A stretch of DNA of 64,000 bases from Celerinatantimonas sp046054195 (lineage in GTDB: Bacteria > Pseudomonadota > Gammaproteobacteria > Enterobacterales > Celerinatantimonadaceae), in NCBI RefSeq assembly GCF_046054195.1, contig NZ_JBEQCS010000001.1, forward strand, positions 124,001 to 188,000, written 5' to 3'. A program made the position numbers and the translations under genes. This document shows positions 62,864 to 64,000 of this stretch, piece after piece (within the stretch, counting starts at the first letter, position 1; the number at the start of each line of letters is the position of its first letter). Below the pieces are notes generated by a model. That model saw only the letters and a list, made by a program, of their open reading frames with translations. It searched no databases and was not told where the DNA came from.

Positions 62864-62955
62864 TCGATTTGGCTGTGTTTGTTTGGGCAGGATGAGTTAA
62901 GAGCCGCTTCGCGATATACTCAAGCGCTGTTGTTTTGTTTTAAGAGTTCTCAATC

Positions 62956-63555
62956 ATGCCTGCCAAACAGTTGTATATCGTCCGTCATGGCCAAACCGAA
63001 TTTAATGCGGCCTCCCGCTTACAAGGTCAATGTAATTCCGATTTAACCCCACTGGGCGAGCGCCAAGCTCAAGCGGTGGGCTGTTCACTTGCAAAGCGCC
63101 TTAATATCAGCGCCTTTACGATTGTTGCCAGCCCATTAGGGCGAGCAATGCAAACCGCCCATTGGATTGCCAATGCTTTAGCGCGCGATGATAGTCAAAT
63201 CCTCTCTGACGAGCGCTTGATGGAGTTCTCGCTTGGCCAATGGGAAGCAAAAGTTGCCCCTGAGATCAAAGCCGAACATCCCGAGTTTGTTGGCCTGCGC
63301 GATTGGTATCTTAAAGCGCCCGGCGCCGAGTCGTTAGACGATGTAAAAGCACGGCTAATCAGCTTTTTAAATGCTCCCACAACGCCTGAGCAGGTGGTAG
63401 TTGTCAGCCACGCGCTAACCGGTTCGGTTTTACGGGCATTGTTAGTTGGCCTTGATAATACAGAAATTTTCGAGCAATCCCGTCCTCAAGATGGTTATTT
63501 CTATTTTGACGGGCAAGCGCTCGAATTTATCGATTGTGCTCATTTGCTCAAATAA
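62956..63555 (+). CDS. Histidine phosphatase (phosphoglycerate mutase-like)
   Basis: 199 residues. The catalytic loop is YIVRHGQTEFN (His11), with ASPLGRAMQTA, the acidic MEFSLGQWEA and the second histidine in VVVSHALTGS. The small size and lack of a cofactor-dependent mutase insert point to a phosphatase of the GpmB/CobC type, substrate unknown. Follows corA after 92 bp. Confidence 0.88.
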   Translation: MPAKQLYIVRHGQTEFNAASRLQGQCNSDLTPLGERQAQAVGCSLAKRLNISAFTIVASPLGRAMQTAHWIANALARDDSQILSDERLMEFSLGQWEAKVAPEIKAEHPEFVGLRDWYLKAPGAESLDDVKARLISFLNAPTTPEQVVVVSHALTGSVLRALLVGLDNTEIFEQSRPQDGYFYFDGQALEFIDCAHLLK

Positions 63556-63562
63556 TAGTGGT

Positions 63563-64000
63563 TCATTTTGCTAAAAACTGATTGATGATCTGGGCAAACA
63601 CCAATGGCTGCTCAACAAATGCGGCATGTTTGGCAAATGGTACATTTAACAGATGAGCCTGCGAGAGCCGTTGGGTGAGCTGGTAGAGTACGTCAAAGGA
63701 TACAATCGGATCGTCATCACCATGGCAGGCCAAAACGGGGCACTTAATCTGTGTGATGGCGTCATTGGGATGGCCGTGATTGCTCTCATCCAGCCACATT
63801 TGGGTGAGTTCGGTAAGCAATTTAGCAAAATCTGGCTCTGGGTTGAGCGCCTGATAGCGATTGTATACTTGAGGTTGAGCGGTTTTGCGCATTTGCTCGG
63901 TGGTGGCTAGCCATTGTTCTTTATTGGCATCGGTATTGCGAATGTGCCAGCGTGAGCCAATGGTCACTAATCGGTCGATATGAATCGCGTGGCTTAAAGC
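63563..64000 (-). CDS. Alpha/beta-hydrolase (3' part, runs off the window)
   Basis: The open frame reaches the right edge, so the N-terminal part with the nucleophile elbow is missing. Visible: ALSHAIHIDRLVTIGSRWHI, a helical cap, then the strand and catalytic Asp in VLACHGDDDPIV and the catalytic His in FAKHAAFVEQP. A BioH/PldB-like lipase or esterase is possible, but the substrate cannot be told. Convergent with the histidine phosphatase (7-bp gap). Confidence 0.8.
   Translation of the reverse strand, partial: ALSHAIHIDRLVTIGSRWHIRNTDANKEQWLATTEQMRKTAQPQVYNRYQALNPEPDFAKLLTELTQMWLDESNHGHPNDAITQIKCPVLACHGDDDPIVSFDVLYQLTQRLSQAHLLNVPFAKHAAFVEQPLVFAQIINQFLAK

Noticed and set aside
1..64000. CRISPR arrays, insertion sequences, prophage, tRNA or rRNA genes
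   Set aside because: No regularly spaced repeats, transposase, integrase (other than XerC), terminal repeats, cloverleaf or rRNA sequence was seen.

Overview
The window is chromosomal DNA of a gammaproteobacterium. This rests on a class I adenylate cyclase (cyaA) beside hemCDXY, the ubiJ-ubiB-tatABCD order, the dnaA-dnaN-recF-gyrB-ibpA block, gppA/rhlB/trxA/rho, and cyaY-lptM-lysA-dapF-DUF484-xerC-yigB-uvrD. Many proteins read like those of Vibrio and Enterobacterales, while HemB is the Mg-type seen in Pseudomonas. A marine enteric/Alteromonadales-Vibrionales relative (for example Celerinatantimonas) would fit, but that name is only a guess. No rRNA, tRNA, insertion sequence, prophage or CRISPR array was seen.

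Layout. 1-5126: ubiquinone accessory genes (ubiJ end, ubiB), the Tat export genes tatABC, tatD and hemB. 5400-6590: a small lipoprotein gene, then a heat-shock gene ibpA with a sigma-32 promoter and a ROSE-like RNA thermometer. 7035-13066: the minus-strand replication operon dnaA-dnaN-recF-gyrB. Four 16-bp ParB-binding (parS) palindromes lie between 5934 and 10121, so this is part of the origin-proximal centromere region. 13590-16800: copper efflux copA-cueR with a textbook CueR promoter, and a small coiled-coil membrane protein.

16871-33991: a catabolic block. gudP-gudX-gudD-garL-garR-garK-cdaR (minus strand) and the divergent garD provide glucarate/galactarate uptake, dehydration, aldol cleavage, tartronate-semialdehyde reduction and glycerate phosphorylation, under the sugar-diacid regulator CdaR. 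Next comes L-fucose catabolism: fucP-fucI-fucK-fucU-fucR (minus) and divergent fucA, with three CRP-like sites between them. Several intergenic gaps in these two operons carry perfect or near-perfect hairpins next to the following ribosome-binding site.

34007-43908: an EamA transporter and a GNAT acetyltransferase, then gppA-rhlB opposite trxA and rho, an unknown exported protein, ubiD and fre. 43909-58113: heme genes hemC-D-X-Y (minus), cyaA with a CRP-like site, cyaY, lptM, and the lysA-dapF-DUF484-xerC-yigB run followed by uvrD with a LexA-like box. 58122-64000: rarD, an unknown gene, recQ, corA, a histidine phosphatase and the end of an alpha/beta hydrolase gene that leaves the window.

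The backbone is conventional. The less ordinary parts are the parS cluster (two sites lie inside recF), the loss of the usual rpmH neighbour upstream of dnaA, the fused gud/gar locus, and the fuc-operon hairpins.
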